Positions 11,086-21,509 of a DNA stretch of 64,000 nucleotides are shown piece after piece. Both the position numbers and the translations under genes were made by a program. The notes under the pieces were generated by a model. The model was not told the DNA's origin. It searched no databases and saw only the letters and a program-made list of their open reading frames with translations. This stretch comes from Pegoplata infirma. Its lineage: Eukaryota; Arthropoda; Insecta; Diptera; Anthomyiidae. The stretch is taken from contig OY992536.1 in the NCBI GenBank assembly GCA_963921195.1, forward strand, positions 98,233,550-98,297,549, in the 5' to 3' direction. The stretch's first letter is position 1. Each line of letters opens with the position of its first letter.

Positions 11086-12427
11086 TTTTTTTTACTCAAA
11101 AAATTTTTTTGCGGAGAACCTTAGGTCGGATTTGAATCATTAGTAAACGTTTTTTAGTGTTGTTTATAATGATTTTTCTATAGAAACATTGTCAAATTTT
11201 GAAAATTTATTTCTATAAAAAATTATGAAAAGTGTGATATTTTGAAAAATGTCTCTTCCTGAAGTTTTTAGGCTCTAAAGCATTTTTCTGACTGCAAAAG
11301 CCCCAGAGTCTGGAAAAATTTTCCGATAGAAATTAAGTCAGATTTGAGATACTTGTTTTCAAAAAAGTTATCTGATTTTGAAATTTTTCTGAGTCATTTG
11401 CTCAAAGAGAATGTTTATGGTTCTTAGACATTATCCCAATAGAAAAGTTCTGAGGCTCTGAGTCATTTTGCTACAGAAAATCCTTTAGAATTTATAAAAC
11501 TCCTGCTATTGAAAAATTTTCAAATCATGATATGCTTTTATGTAGAAAATTCTCAGATAAGTATGCAACTCTCGTACCAAAAAATTCGTAAAAAAAAAAC
11601 TCATAAAGAAAAATTTTGTAGGGACTTTTTCCCCATAGAAAATTTCTTAGGTACTGAATTTTTTTTTTCCATTTTATTTTTCTACAAAAAAGGTCTAAGA
11701 TACCGGTCTTTCTTCGCCAAAATTTTTAGTGGTTGAAAAACTATAGAAAAAACCATAGGCTAAAAATTTAAGACTTTTGGAAATTTTAAAACTTTTTGAG
11801 GCAATTTCCTAGATTCTGACACATTTTTCTATAGAAAAAGTAAAGTTTTTGAGATAGATTTCCTTAGAAAAAGATTAAGAATCTCAAGTATTTTCTGAGT
11901 CATATATTCATAAGAGAATATAAGACATTTTTCTTAAAAAAAAATTCTTAGATTCTGAAACATTTTTCTTATAGAAAAAGTCTGATTGTGAGTCTCAGAA
12001 ATTTTTCCTAGAATCTTTGGCATTTTTGTATAGAAAAAATTTTCTACTCAGGTTTTGTGTAATTTTTCCTACAGAAAAAGTCAAAGCTTCTATTTGGTAC
12101 ATTTTTTTTCTATAAAAAATTTTCAAGGTTTCCCTAAATAAAATTTGTTTATTTTTCCTATTCTTTTTTTTTAATTTGTATCTATAAATAAATTTCGAGA
12201 TTTTAAGACATTTTTCCTAGAAAAAATTCTTTCATATTTTTTTCTCTTTCCTTTTACCCAGAAGAATTGACAGATTTTATATAAAAAATTTTCAGATTTT
12301 TTCTATACATAAATTCTCAGGTTTTTCCTACAGAGAAATTGTTAGATTTTTTATATAAAAATTGTCAGATTTTTCCTATAGAAAAATTGTAAAATCCTTT
12401 CTATTGAAAAATTTTAAGATTTTTTCG
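11086..12427. repeat. Diverged ~35-bp tandem repeat, block 1
   Basis: Loose repetition of a unit resembling TTTTTCCTATAGAAAAA followed by TCTNAGATTCTGAGA. Further blocks are at 13175-13507, 14309-14514, 14953-15080, 15629-15756, 24104-24170, 45142-45346 and 50095-50921. Spacing and sequence are degenerate, so the unit length is an estimate. Short open frames in it are chance. Confidence 0.6.
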
Positions 12428-12429
12428 TA

Positions 12430-13172
12430 CACTCAAAATAATAACTTTGTAAAATACTCTGTAAAATGACTGTAATCTTAATTCAACAGATATTTGACAG
12501 AGTTTTCTTTTAAAATACAGATTTAAAGAAAATACTTTGTATTTTTTTGTGACAAAAGAACAAAGTTTCCTCTGTTATATTACATTTTACTTTGTAATCT
12601 TAATTTTACAGATAATTAACAGAATTTTCTGCTAAAATACAGATTTAAGCAAAATACTTCGTATTTTTTATAACCAAAAAAGCTTTCTGTTTTGAGTAGT
12701 TTTTGTTACCAAATATCAAAATTTTATCTGCATATTTTTTTTTTTTAAAAAGCTGAAAATGTAGCAAAAAAGTTATAAAAAAAATCTTTTCAGAAATCTT
12801 ATAAAAGTTTTACAAAATAACATGCATTTAACTAAACTATGAAAATTTACAGAGTTTTTTCTGTAAATTTTTTTTTGCATCAAATGAATTTTACAAATAT
12901 ACATATGTAAATTTACATAGTTTTTTTTTGCTAAATGGTGGTTTATTTAACCAATATTTTACTAGCAACTCTGTAAATTAACAGTTTTTTTTTGTACAAA
13001 TCATTTTACAGAGTTTTAAAACTCAGTAAATTAACAGTTTATTTCTGTCAAAATCATTTTACAGAGTTTTTTAGTAAAATTACCAAGAAATGTTGTTAGC
13101 TGGAAAAGTATGGTGTACTCTGTTAAATTAGCAGAGTTTTTCTGTAATTTAACAGAGTTATTATTTTGAGTG
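12430..13172. mobile_element. MITE family X, copy 1
   Basis: TA-flanked (12428-12429 and 13173-13174) with termini CACTCAAAATAATAACT and GTTATTATTTTGAGTG, a perfect inverted repeat over about 16 bp. The interior is rich in TGTAAAATTACAGAG-like motifs and has no open frame. It was inserted into the 35-bp repeat and has a close copy at 13510-14306. Confidence 0.8.
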
Positions 13173-13174
13173 TA

Positions 13175-13507
13175 AAAGAAAGGTTCCGAGGCATTTTGCT
13201 ACAGAAATGTTTTAGAATTTATGAAACTCTTCCTATAGAAATATTTTCAACTCCTGATACACTTGCATATAGAAAATTCTTAGATACTTGGGCAATTTTT
13301 GCACCAAAAAATTCCTATGTTAAGAAAAATTCTTCGTATGCAAAAGTTCTCAAATTTAGTGATTTTTTTCCATAGAAAACTTCGTAGGCTCTGAAATATT
13401 TGTTCTATTCTATTTTTCAACAGAAAAAGTCTAAGATACCGAAAGTTCTTTCTACGCTAAAATTTTAAAATTTTGAAGAACTATTCTATAGAAAGTACTT
13501 GAGATTA
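13175..13507. repeat. 35-bp repeat, block 2 (duplicated flank)
   Basis: Aligns by eye with 11455-11765 (shared landmarks: TTTTGCTACAGAAA, TAGAATTTATAAAACTC versus TAGAATTTATGAAACTC, AAGTCTAAGATACCG). The block plus the adjacent MITE X may therefore have been duplicated together, then diverged. Confidence 0.5.
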
Positions 13508-13509
13508 TA

Positions 13510-14306
13510 CACTCAAAATAATAACTTTGTAAAATACTTTGTAAAATGACTGTAATCTCAATTCAATAGATAGTTGACAGAGTTTTCTGTTAAAATACAG
13601 ATTTAAAGAAAATACTTTGTATTTTGTTGTGACAAAAGCACATAGTTTCCTCTGTTATATTACTTTTTACTTTGTAATCTTAATTTTACAGATAATTAAC
13701 AGAGTTTTCTGCTTAAATACAGATTTAAGCAAAATACTTCGTATTTTTTATAACCAAAAAAGCTTTCTGTTTTGAGTAGTTTTTGTTACCAAATATCAAA
13801 ATTTTATCTGTATATTTTTTTTGGAGAAAAAGTTGAAAAAGTAGCAAAAAAAGTTATAAATTTTTTTTTTCAGAAATCTTTTAAAAATTTTACAAAATAA
13901 CATGCATTTAACTAAACTCTGTAAATTTACAGAGTTTTTTTCTGTAAATTTTTTTTTACATCAAATGAATTTTACAAATATATGTAAATTTACATAGTTT
14001 TCTTTGCTAAATGGTGGTATATTTAACCAATATTTTACTAGAAATTCTGTAAATTAACATTTTTTTTGTCCAAATCATTTTACAGAGTTGTAAAGTAAAA
14101 TTACAGAGTTTCTCTGTAAAAAAGATTCCATATTTAACCAATATCTTACTATAAACTCTGTTAGTTAACAGTTTTTTTCTGTCAAAATCATTTTACAGAG
14201 TGTTTTAGTAAAATTACCAAGAAATGTTGTTAGCTGGAAAAGTATGGTGTACTCTGTTAAGTTAGCAGAGTTTTTCTGTAATTTAACAGAGTTATTATTT
14301 TGAGTG
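13510..14306. mobile_element. MITE family X, copy 2
   Basis: TA-flanked (13508-13509 and 14307-14308), the same CACTCAAAATAATAAC termini and the same interior as copy 1, with small insertions that make it about 54 bp longer. Confidence 0.8.
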
Positions 14307-14308
14307 TA

Positions 14309-14514
14309 AAAATTTAAGATAATGCTTTAATGCTTTTCAAATGTTTGGAGGCAATTACCGAGATTATGAGAATTTTTCATTTTATAGAAAGTCACTTTTC
14401 CTTAGAAAAAGTGTAAAATTCTCAAACATTTTCTAAGACATATTTCCTATTAAAAATCTGTGAATCAAAGACATTTTTCCTACAACACAGTCTTATATTC
14501 TGAGACTTTTCCCC
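14309..14514. repeat. 35-bp repeat, block 3
   Basis: Short continuation of the TTCCTATAGAAA / TCTGAGAC repeat between two MITEs. The sister blocks 14953-15080 and 15629-15756 share TCTCAAACATTTTCTAAGA with this one and with each other. Confidence 0.55.
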
Positions 14515-14516
14515 TA

Positions 14517-14950
14517 AACACAAAAACAAAACTTTGTAAAATTACTAGGAAAAGTCTCCTAATCCCATTTTATCAATATTTGACAGTTTTCCTTGTTTTT
14601 TAACAACATTTTTTATTTTTTTTGTAATTTTACGAATTTTCAAGATAATTAAAAAAAAAATGTAGTAAATTCACGAAAATTTCTTGTAATTTTAATTGCG
14701 CCAAAAAAACTGTAAATTTACAATTTTATTGGTAAATAGCTTGTTAAATAACAAAATTATTTGTAAAAAGCTTGTAAAATTACTAGGAATTCTCGTAAAA
14801 TAGAAGGTAGCAAAAAATCTAGTAAAACTACGAAACCTCTTTGTAAATTTGATCGTGTCAATTAATATGTAAATTTACAATTTTATTGGTAAAAACCGTG
14901 TAAAATTACAAAATTAAGGGTAAAAATCTTGTTTTTTTTTTTTTTGAGGG
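14517..14950. mobile_element. MITE family T, copy 2
   Basis: TA at 14515-14516 and 14951-14952; ends AACACAAAAACAAAAC and TTTTTTTTTGAGGG are decayed versions of the T termini. The interior matches the T copies at 15083 and 15759 (GTCCCATTTTATnAA then GACAGTTTTCCTTGTT). Confidence 0.6.
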
Positions 14951-15082
14951 TAGAAATTAACTTTTCCTAAGAAAAGGTCTAAGATTCTCAAACATTTTCT
15001 AAGATATATTTCCTATTAAAAATATGTGAATCTAAGAAAGTTTGCCTACAACACAGTCTTAGATTCAGAGACTTTTTTCCTA

Positions 15083-15626
15083 CACACAAAAAAAAAAACG
15101 CTTTTGAAAATTACTAGAAAAAGTCTCGTAGTCCCATTTTATTAACATTTGACAGTTTTCCTTGTTTTTTAACAAACAAATTTGGATCGAAATTTACAGT
15201 TTTTTTTAGTTTTACATTTTTTTTTTTAATTTTTCGAATTTTCAAGATAAGTTTACAAAAAAAATTTAGTAAATTCACGAAATTTCCTTTTAATTTTAAT
15301 TGCGTCAAAAAACTGTAAATTTACATTTTTATTGGTAAAAAGCTTGTAAAATTACAAAATTATTGGTGAAAAGCTTGCAAAATTACTAGGAATTTTCGTA
15401 AAATAGGAGGTAGCAAAAATTCTAGTAAAGTTACGAAACCTCCTTGTAAATTTTATCGTGTCAAAAAATTTGTAAATTTACAATTTAATTGGTAAAAACC
15501 TTGTAAAATTACAAAATTATTGGTAAAAATCTTGTAAAATTACTAGGAAATTTCGTCAAATAGGAGGTAGCGAACAAAAAAAAGTTTTAAGTTTTTCTTG
15601 TAATTTTACAAAGTTTTTTTTGAGTG
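15083..15626. mobile_element. MITE family T, copy 3
   Basis: TA at 15081-15082 and 15627-15628, ends CACACAAAAAAAA and TTTTTTTTGAGTG. It supplies the uninterrupted version of the sequences into which younger elements landed in copy 4: ATTACTAGGAATTTTCG near 15381 and AAATTCTAGTAAAGTTACG near 15416. Confidence 0.7.
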
Positions 15627-16184
15627 TAGAAATGAACTTTTCCTTAGAAAAGGTCTAAGATTCTCAAACATTTTCTAAGACATATTTCCTATTAAAAATC
15701 TGTGCATCTAAGAAATTTTTCCTACGAAACAGTCTTAGATTCAGAGACTTTTTCCCTACACACAACAAAAAAAGCTTTGTAAAATTACAAGAAAAAGTCT
15801 CGTAGTCCCATTTTATTATTATCTTACAATTTTCCTTGTTTTTTAACAATTTTTTTTTTTGGAATTTTACGAATTTTCAAGATAATTTTGTAAAAAAAAG
15901 TTTAGCAAATTTTCGAGAAATCCTTGTAATTTTAATTGCGCCAAAAAAACTGTAAATTTACAATTTTATTGGTAAAAAGCTTGTTAAATGACAAAATTAT
16001 TGGTAAAAAGCTTGCAAAATTACTACACTCAAAGAATTATGTAGGTAAATTCCAGTGAATATTCACTTAAAACAAATGAAATTTTATTTAAAAACCATTC
16101 CACTGTTTTTTCATTTAAAATAAAAACACATTACAGTCAATTTTAAATGTTAATTTAATGACTAACCAAAACATTAAAAAACTA

Positions 16185-17792
16185 CACCATTTACAGATGT
16201 AATTCGAAAAAGATCAATTGTAATTCGAAGATTCTATTTGTAATTCGAAGATTCCATTTGTAATTCGAAGATTCCATTTGTAATTCGAAGATTCCATTTG
16301 TAATTCGAATACTCCAATTGTAATTCGAAGATTCCATTTGTAATTCGAAGATTCCAATTGTAATTCGAAAAAGATCAATTGTAATTCGTAAAAGATCAAT
16401 TGTAATTCGAAAAAGATCAATTGTAATTCGTAAAAGATCAATTGTAATTCGAAAAAGATCAATTGTAATTCGTAAAAGATCAATTGTAATTCGTAAAAGA
16501 TCAATTGTAATTCGAAGATTCCAATTGTAATTCGTAAAAGATCAATTGTAATTCGAAAAAGATCAATTGTAATTCGAAGATTCCAATTGTAATTCGTAAA
16601 AGATCAATTGTAATTCGAAAAAGATCAATTGTAATTCGTAAAAGATCAATTGTAATTCGTAAAAGATCAATTGTAATTCGTAAAAGATCAATTGTAATTC
16701 GAAAAAGATCAATTGTAATTCGTAAAAGATCAATTGTAATTCGAAAAAGATCAATTGTAATTCGAAAAAGATCAATTGTAATTCGAAAAAGATCAATTGT
16801 AATTCGAAAAAGATCAATTGTAATTCGTAAAAGATCAATTGTAATTCGTAAAAGATCAATTGTAATTCGAAAAAGATCAATTGTAATTCGAAAAAGATCA
16901 ATTGTTATTCGAAAAAGATCAATTGTAATTCGTAAAAGATCAATTGTAATTCGTAAAAGATCAATTGTAATTCGAAAAAGATCAATTGTAATTCGAAAAA
17001 GATCAATTGTAATTCGAAAAAGATCAATTGTAATTCGTAAAAGATCAATTGTAATTCGTAAAAGATCAATTGTAATTCGAAGATTCCATTTGTAATTCGA
17101 AGATTCCATTTGTAATTCGAAGATTCCAATTGTAATTCGAAAAGCAACGAGTAAAAAATCGTTTCTTACGCCTTTAAAAACATTGTTTTTTTGTTGATTT
17201 ACTCGTTGGTTTTCGAATTACAATTGGAATCTTCGAATTACAAATGGAATCTTCGAATTACAAATGGAATCTTCGAATTACAATTGATCTTTTACGAATT
17301 ACAATTGATCTTTTTCGAATTACAATTGATCTTTTTCGAATTACAATTGATCTTTTTCGAATTACAATTGATCTTTTACGAATTACAATTGATCTTTTAC
17401 GAATTACAATTGATCTTTTTCGAATTACAATTGATCTTTTTCGAATTACAATTGATCTTTTTCGAATTACAATTGATCTTTTACGAATTACAATTGATCT
17501 TTTACGAATTACAATTGATCTTTTTCGAATTACAATTGATCTTTTTCGAATTACAATTGATCTTTTTCGAATTACAATTGATCTTTTACGAATTACAATT
17601 GATCTTTTTCGAATTACAATTGGAATCTTCGAATTACAAATGGAATCTTCGAATTACAATTGGAGTATTCGAATTACAAATGGAATCTTCGAATTACAAA
17701 TGGAATCTTCGAATTACAAATGGAATCTTCGAATTACAAATAGAATCTTCAAATTACAATTGATCTTTTTGGAATTACATCTGTAAATGGTG
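16185..17792. mobile_element. Satellite-hairpin element E1
   Basis: TA-flanked (16183-16184; 17793-17794). Ends are CACCATTTACAGATGTAATT and its reverse complement AATTACATCTGTAAATGGTG. The left arm (16185-17139) and right arm (17215-17792) are made of 21-bp units such as GATCAATTGTAATTCGAAAA and 20-bp units such as GATTCCATTTGTAATTCGAA, in opposite orientation. The spacer between is unrelated to the satellite. The arms are unequal (about 955 and 578 bp). Long open frames here are repeat artefacts because 21 is a multiple of three. Confidence 0.85.
17140..17214. repeat. E1 central spacer
   Basis: About 75 bp of non-satellite sequence bounded by AGCAACGAGTAAA and TTTACTCGTTGG, itself a short imperfect inverted repeat. 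It is the reverse complement of the E4 spacer apart from poly-A/T length. Confidence 0.85.
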
Positions 17793-17794
17793 TA

Positions 17795-19239
17795 CACCAT
17801 TTACAGATGTAATTCGAAAAAGATCAATTGTAATTCGAAGATTCTATTTGTAATTCGAAGATTCCATTTGTAATTCGAAGATTCCATTTGTAATTCGAAG
17901 ATTCCATTTGTAATTCGAATACTCCAATTGTAATTCGAAGATTCCATTTGTAATTCGAAGATTCCAATTGTAATTCGTAAAAGATCAATTGTAATTCGTA
18001 AAAGATCAATTGAAATTCGTAAAAGATCAATTGTAATTCGTAAAAGATCAATTGTAATTCGAAAAAGATCAATTGTAATTCGTAAAAGATCAATTGTAAT
18101 TCGAAAAAGATCAATTGTAATTCGTAAAAGATCAATTGTAATTCGTAAAAGATCAATTGTAATTCGAAGATTCCATTTGTAATTCGTAAAAGATCAATTG
18201 TAATTCGTAAAAGATCAATTGTAATTCGAAAAAGATCAATTGTAATTCGAAAAAGATCAATTGTAATTCGTAAAAGATCAATTGTAATTCGTAAAAGATC
18301 AATTGTAATTCGTAAAAGATCAATTGTAATTCGAAAAAGATCAATTGTAATTCGTAAAAGATCAATTGTAATTCGAAAAAGATCAATTGTAATTCGTAAA
18401 AGATCAATTGTAATTCGAAAAAGATCAATTGTAATTCGTAAAAGATCAATTGTAATTCGTAAAAGATCAATTGTAATTCGAAGATTCCAATTGTAATTCG
18501 AAAAACATCAACTGAATTTACATTGATAATTTACGAATTACAATTGGAATCTTCGAATTACAATTGATCTTTTACGAATTACAATTGATCTTTTACGAAT
18601 TACAATTGATCTTTTTCGAATTACAATTGATCTTTTACGAATTACAATTGATCTTCTTCGAATTACAATTGATCTTTTACGAATTACAATTGATCTTTTT
18701 CGAATTACAATTGATCTTTTACGAATTACAATTGATCTTTTACGAATTACAATTGATCTTTTACGAATTACAATTGATCTTTTTCGAATTACAATTGATC
18801 TTTTTCGAATTACAATTGATCTTTTACGAATTACAATTGATCTTTTACGAATTACAAATGGAATCTTCGAATTACAATTGATCTTTTACGAATTACAATT
18901 GATCTTTTACGAATTACAATTGATCTTTTTCGAATTACAATTGATCTTGTACGAATTACAATTGATCTTTTTCGAATTACAATTGATCTTTTTCGAATTA
19001 CAATTGATCTTTTACGAATTACAATTGATCTTTTACGAATTACAATTGATCTTTTACGAATTACAACTGGAGTATTCGAATTACAATTGGAATCTTTGAA
19101 TTACAATTGGAGTATTCGAATTACAAATGGAATCTTCGAATTACAAATGGAATCTTCGAATTACAAATAGAATCTTCGAATTACAAATAGAATCTTCGAA
19201 TTACAATTGATCTTTTTCGAATTACATCTGTAAATGGTG
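17795..19239. mobile_element. Satellite-hairpin element E2
   Basis: Shares the TA at 17793-17794 with E1 on its left and ends before TA 19240-19241. Termini match E1. Arms are 17795-18501 and 18539-19239. A different, short spacer (18502-18538) contains ACATCAACTGAATTTAC. A 318-bp block of each arm (18153-18470 and 18564-18881) encodes the same conceptual peptide in opposite directions, so the arms are nearly identical there. Confidence 0.85.
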
Positions 19240-19241
19240 TA

Positions 19242-19514
19242 GTGAATATTCAGTTATTTTGTATTGAAAAACAGTAAAACTATAGAAGAAATTTTTTACT
19301 GCCGAAATTAAATGTAACAGAAAATTCGTTTTTAATACAGTAAATTATTTTTTTTAAACTACAGAAACAGTAAAAAAAATAAATCCTTTATAAAATAAGT
19401 GATTTTTCTTTTAAAATGACTTTACTGATTACTTTTTAAAATAACCTACAAACAGTTAATGACATAATTTTCTTAGTGTAGGAATTTTCGTAAAATTGGA
19501 GGCAGCAAAAATTC
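19242..19514. repeat. Linker, copy 1 of the 1993-bp duplication
   Basis: Right part of MITE Y (to 19478) followed by MITE T sequence. It is repeated at 21235-21507 with an offset of exactly 1993 bp and no difference that I could see. Confidence 0.85.
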
Positions 19515-19516
19515 TA

Positions 19517-21232
19517 CACCATTTACAGATGTAATTCGAAAAAGATCAATTGTAATTCGAAGATTCTATTTGTAATTCGAAGATTCCATTTGTAATTCGA
19601 AGATTCCATTTGTAATTCGAAGATTCCATTTGTAATTCGAATACTCCAATTGTAATTCGAAGATTCCATTTGTAATTCGAAGATTCCAATTGTAATTCGA
19701 AAAAGATCAATTGTAATTCGTAAAAGATCAATTGTAATTCGTAAAAGATCAATTGTAATTCGTAAAAGATCAATTGTAATTCGAAAAAGATCAATTGTAA
19801 TTCGAAAAAGATCAATTGTAATTCGTAAAAGATCAATTGTAATTCGTAAAAGATCAATTGTAATTCGAAGATTCCAATTGTAATTCGTAAAAGATCAATT
19901 GTAATTCGAAAAAGATCAATTGTAATTCGAAGATTCCAATTGTAATTCGTAAAAGATCAATTGTAATTCGAAAAAGATCAATTGTAATTCGAAAAAGATC
20001 AATTGTAATTCGTAAAAGATCAATTGTAATTCGTAAAAGATCAATTGTAATTCGAAAAAGATCAATTGTAATTCGTAAAAGATCAATTGTAATTCGAAAA
20101 AGATCAATTGTAATTCGTAAAAGATCAATTGTAATTCGTAAAAGATCAATTGTAATTCGAAGATTCCATTTGTAATTCGTAAAAGATCAATTGTAATTCG
20201 TAAAAGATCAATTGTAATTCGAAAAAGATCAATTGTAATTCGAAAAAGATCAATTGTAATTCGTAAAAGATCAATTGTAATTCGTAAAAGATCAATTGTA
20301 ATTCGTAAAAGATCAATTGTAATTCGAAAAAGATCAATTGTAATTCGTAAAAGATCAATTGTAATTCGAAAAAGATCAATTGTAATTCGTAAAAGATCAA
20401 TTGTAATTCGAAAAAGATCAATTGTAATTCGTAAAAGATCAATTGTAATTCGTAAAAGATCAATTGTAATTCGAAGATTCCAATTGTAATTCGAAAAACA
20501 TCAACTGAATTTACATTGATAATTTACGAATTACAATTGGAATCTTCGAATTACAATTGATCTTTTACGAATTACAATTGATCTTTTACGAATTACAATT
20601 GATCTTTTTCGAATTACAATTGATCTTTTACGAATTACAATTGATCTTCTTCGAATTACAATTGATCTTTTACGAATTACAATTGATCTTTTTCGAATTA
20701 CAATTGATCTTTTACGAATTACAATTGATCTTTTACGAATTACAATTGATCTTTTACGAATTACAATTGATCTTTTTCGAATTACAATTGATCTTTTTCG
20801 AATTACAATTGATCTTTTACGAATTACAATTGATCTTTTACGAATTACAAATGGAATCTTCGAATTACAATTGATCTTTTACGAATTACAATTGATCTTT
20901 TACGAATTACAATTGATCTTTTTCGAATTACAATTGATCTTGTACGAATTACAATTGATCTTTTTCGAATTACAATTGATCTTTTTCGAATTACAATTGA
21001 TCTTTTACGAATTACAATTGATCTTTTACGAATTACAATTGATCTTTTACGAATTACAACTGGAGTATTCGAATTACAATTGGAATCTTTGAATTACAAT
21101 TGGAGTATTCGAATTACAAATGGAATCTTCGAATTACAAATGGAATCTTCGAATTACAAATAGAATCTTCGAATTACAAATAGAATCTTCGAATTACAAT
21201 TGATCTTTTTCGAATTACATCTGTAAATGGTG
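19517..21232. mobile_element. Satellite-hairpin element E3 (apparent hybrid of E4 and E2)
   Basis: TA-flanked (19515-19516; 21233-21234). From 19517 to about 20100 it follows E4 (21510 onward, offset 1993) unit by unit. From about 20000 to its right end it follows E2 (offset 1993), including the E2-type spacer at 20495-20531. The overlap lies inside the left satellite arm, which is where a misaligned crossover between E4 and E2 would fall. Confidence 0.8.
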
Positions 21233-21234
21233 TA

Positions 21235-21507
21235 GTGAATATTCAGTTATTTTGTATTGAAAAACAGTAAAACTATAGAAGAAATTTTTTACTGCCGAAA
21301 TTAAATGTAACAGAAAATTCGTTTTTAATACAGTAAATTATTTTTTTTAAACTACAGAAACAGTAAAAAAAATAAATCCTTTATAAAATAAGTGATTTTT
21401 CTTTTAAAATGACTTTACTGATTACTTTTTAAAATAACCTACAAACAGTTAATGACATAATTTTCTTAGTGTAGGAATTTTCGTAAAATTGGAGGCAGCA
21501 AAAATTC
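21235..21507. repeat. Linker, copy 2 of the 1993-bp duplication
   Basis: Second copy of 19242-19514, containing the second right end of MITE Y (ending 21471) and the MITE T flank into which E4 is inserted. Confidence 0.85.
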
Positions 21508-21509
21508 TA

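Larger units (their letters stand above)
16026..19478. mobile_element. MITE family Y, split by E1 and E2
   Basis: TA-flanked (16024-16025 and 19479-19480) with termini CACTCAAAGAATTATG and CATAATTTTCTTAGTG. Without the inserts it would be about 394 bp (16026-16182 plus 19242-19478). The empty site is preserved in MITE T copy 3. Its right part is repeated at 21235-21471 by the 1993-bp duplication. Confidence 0.7.
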
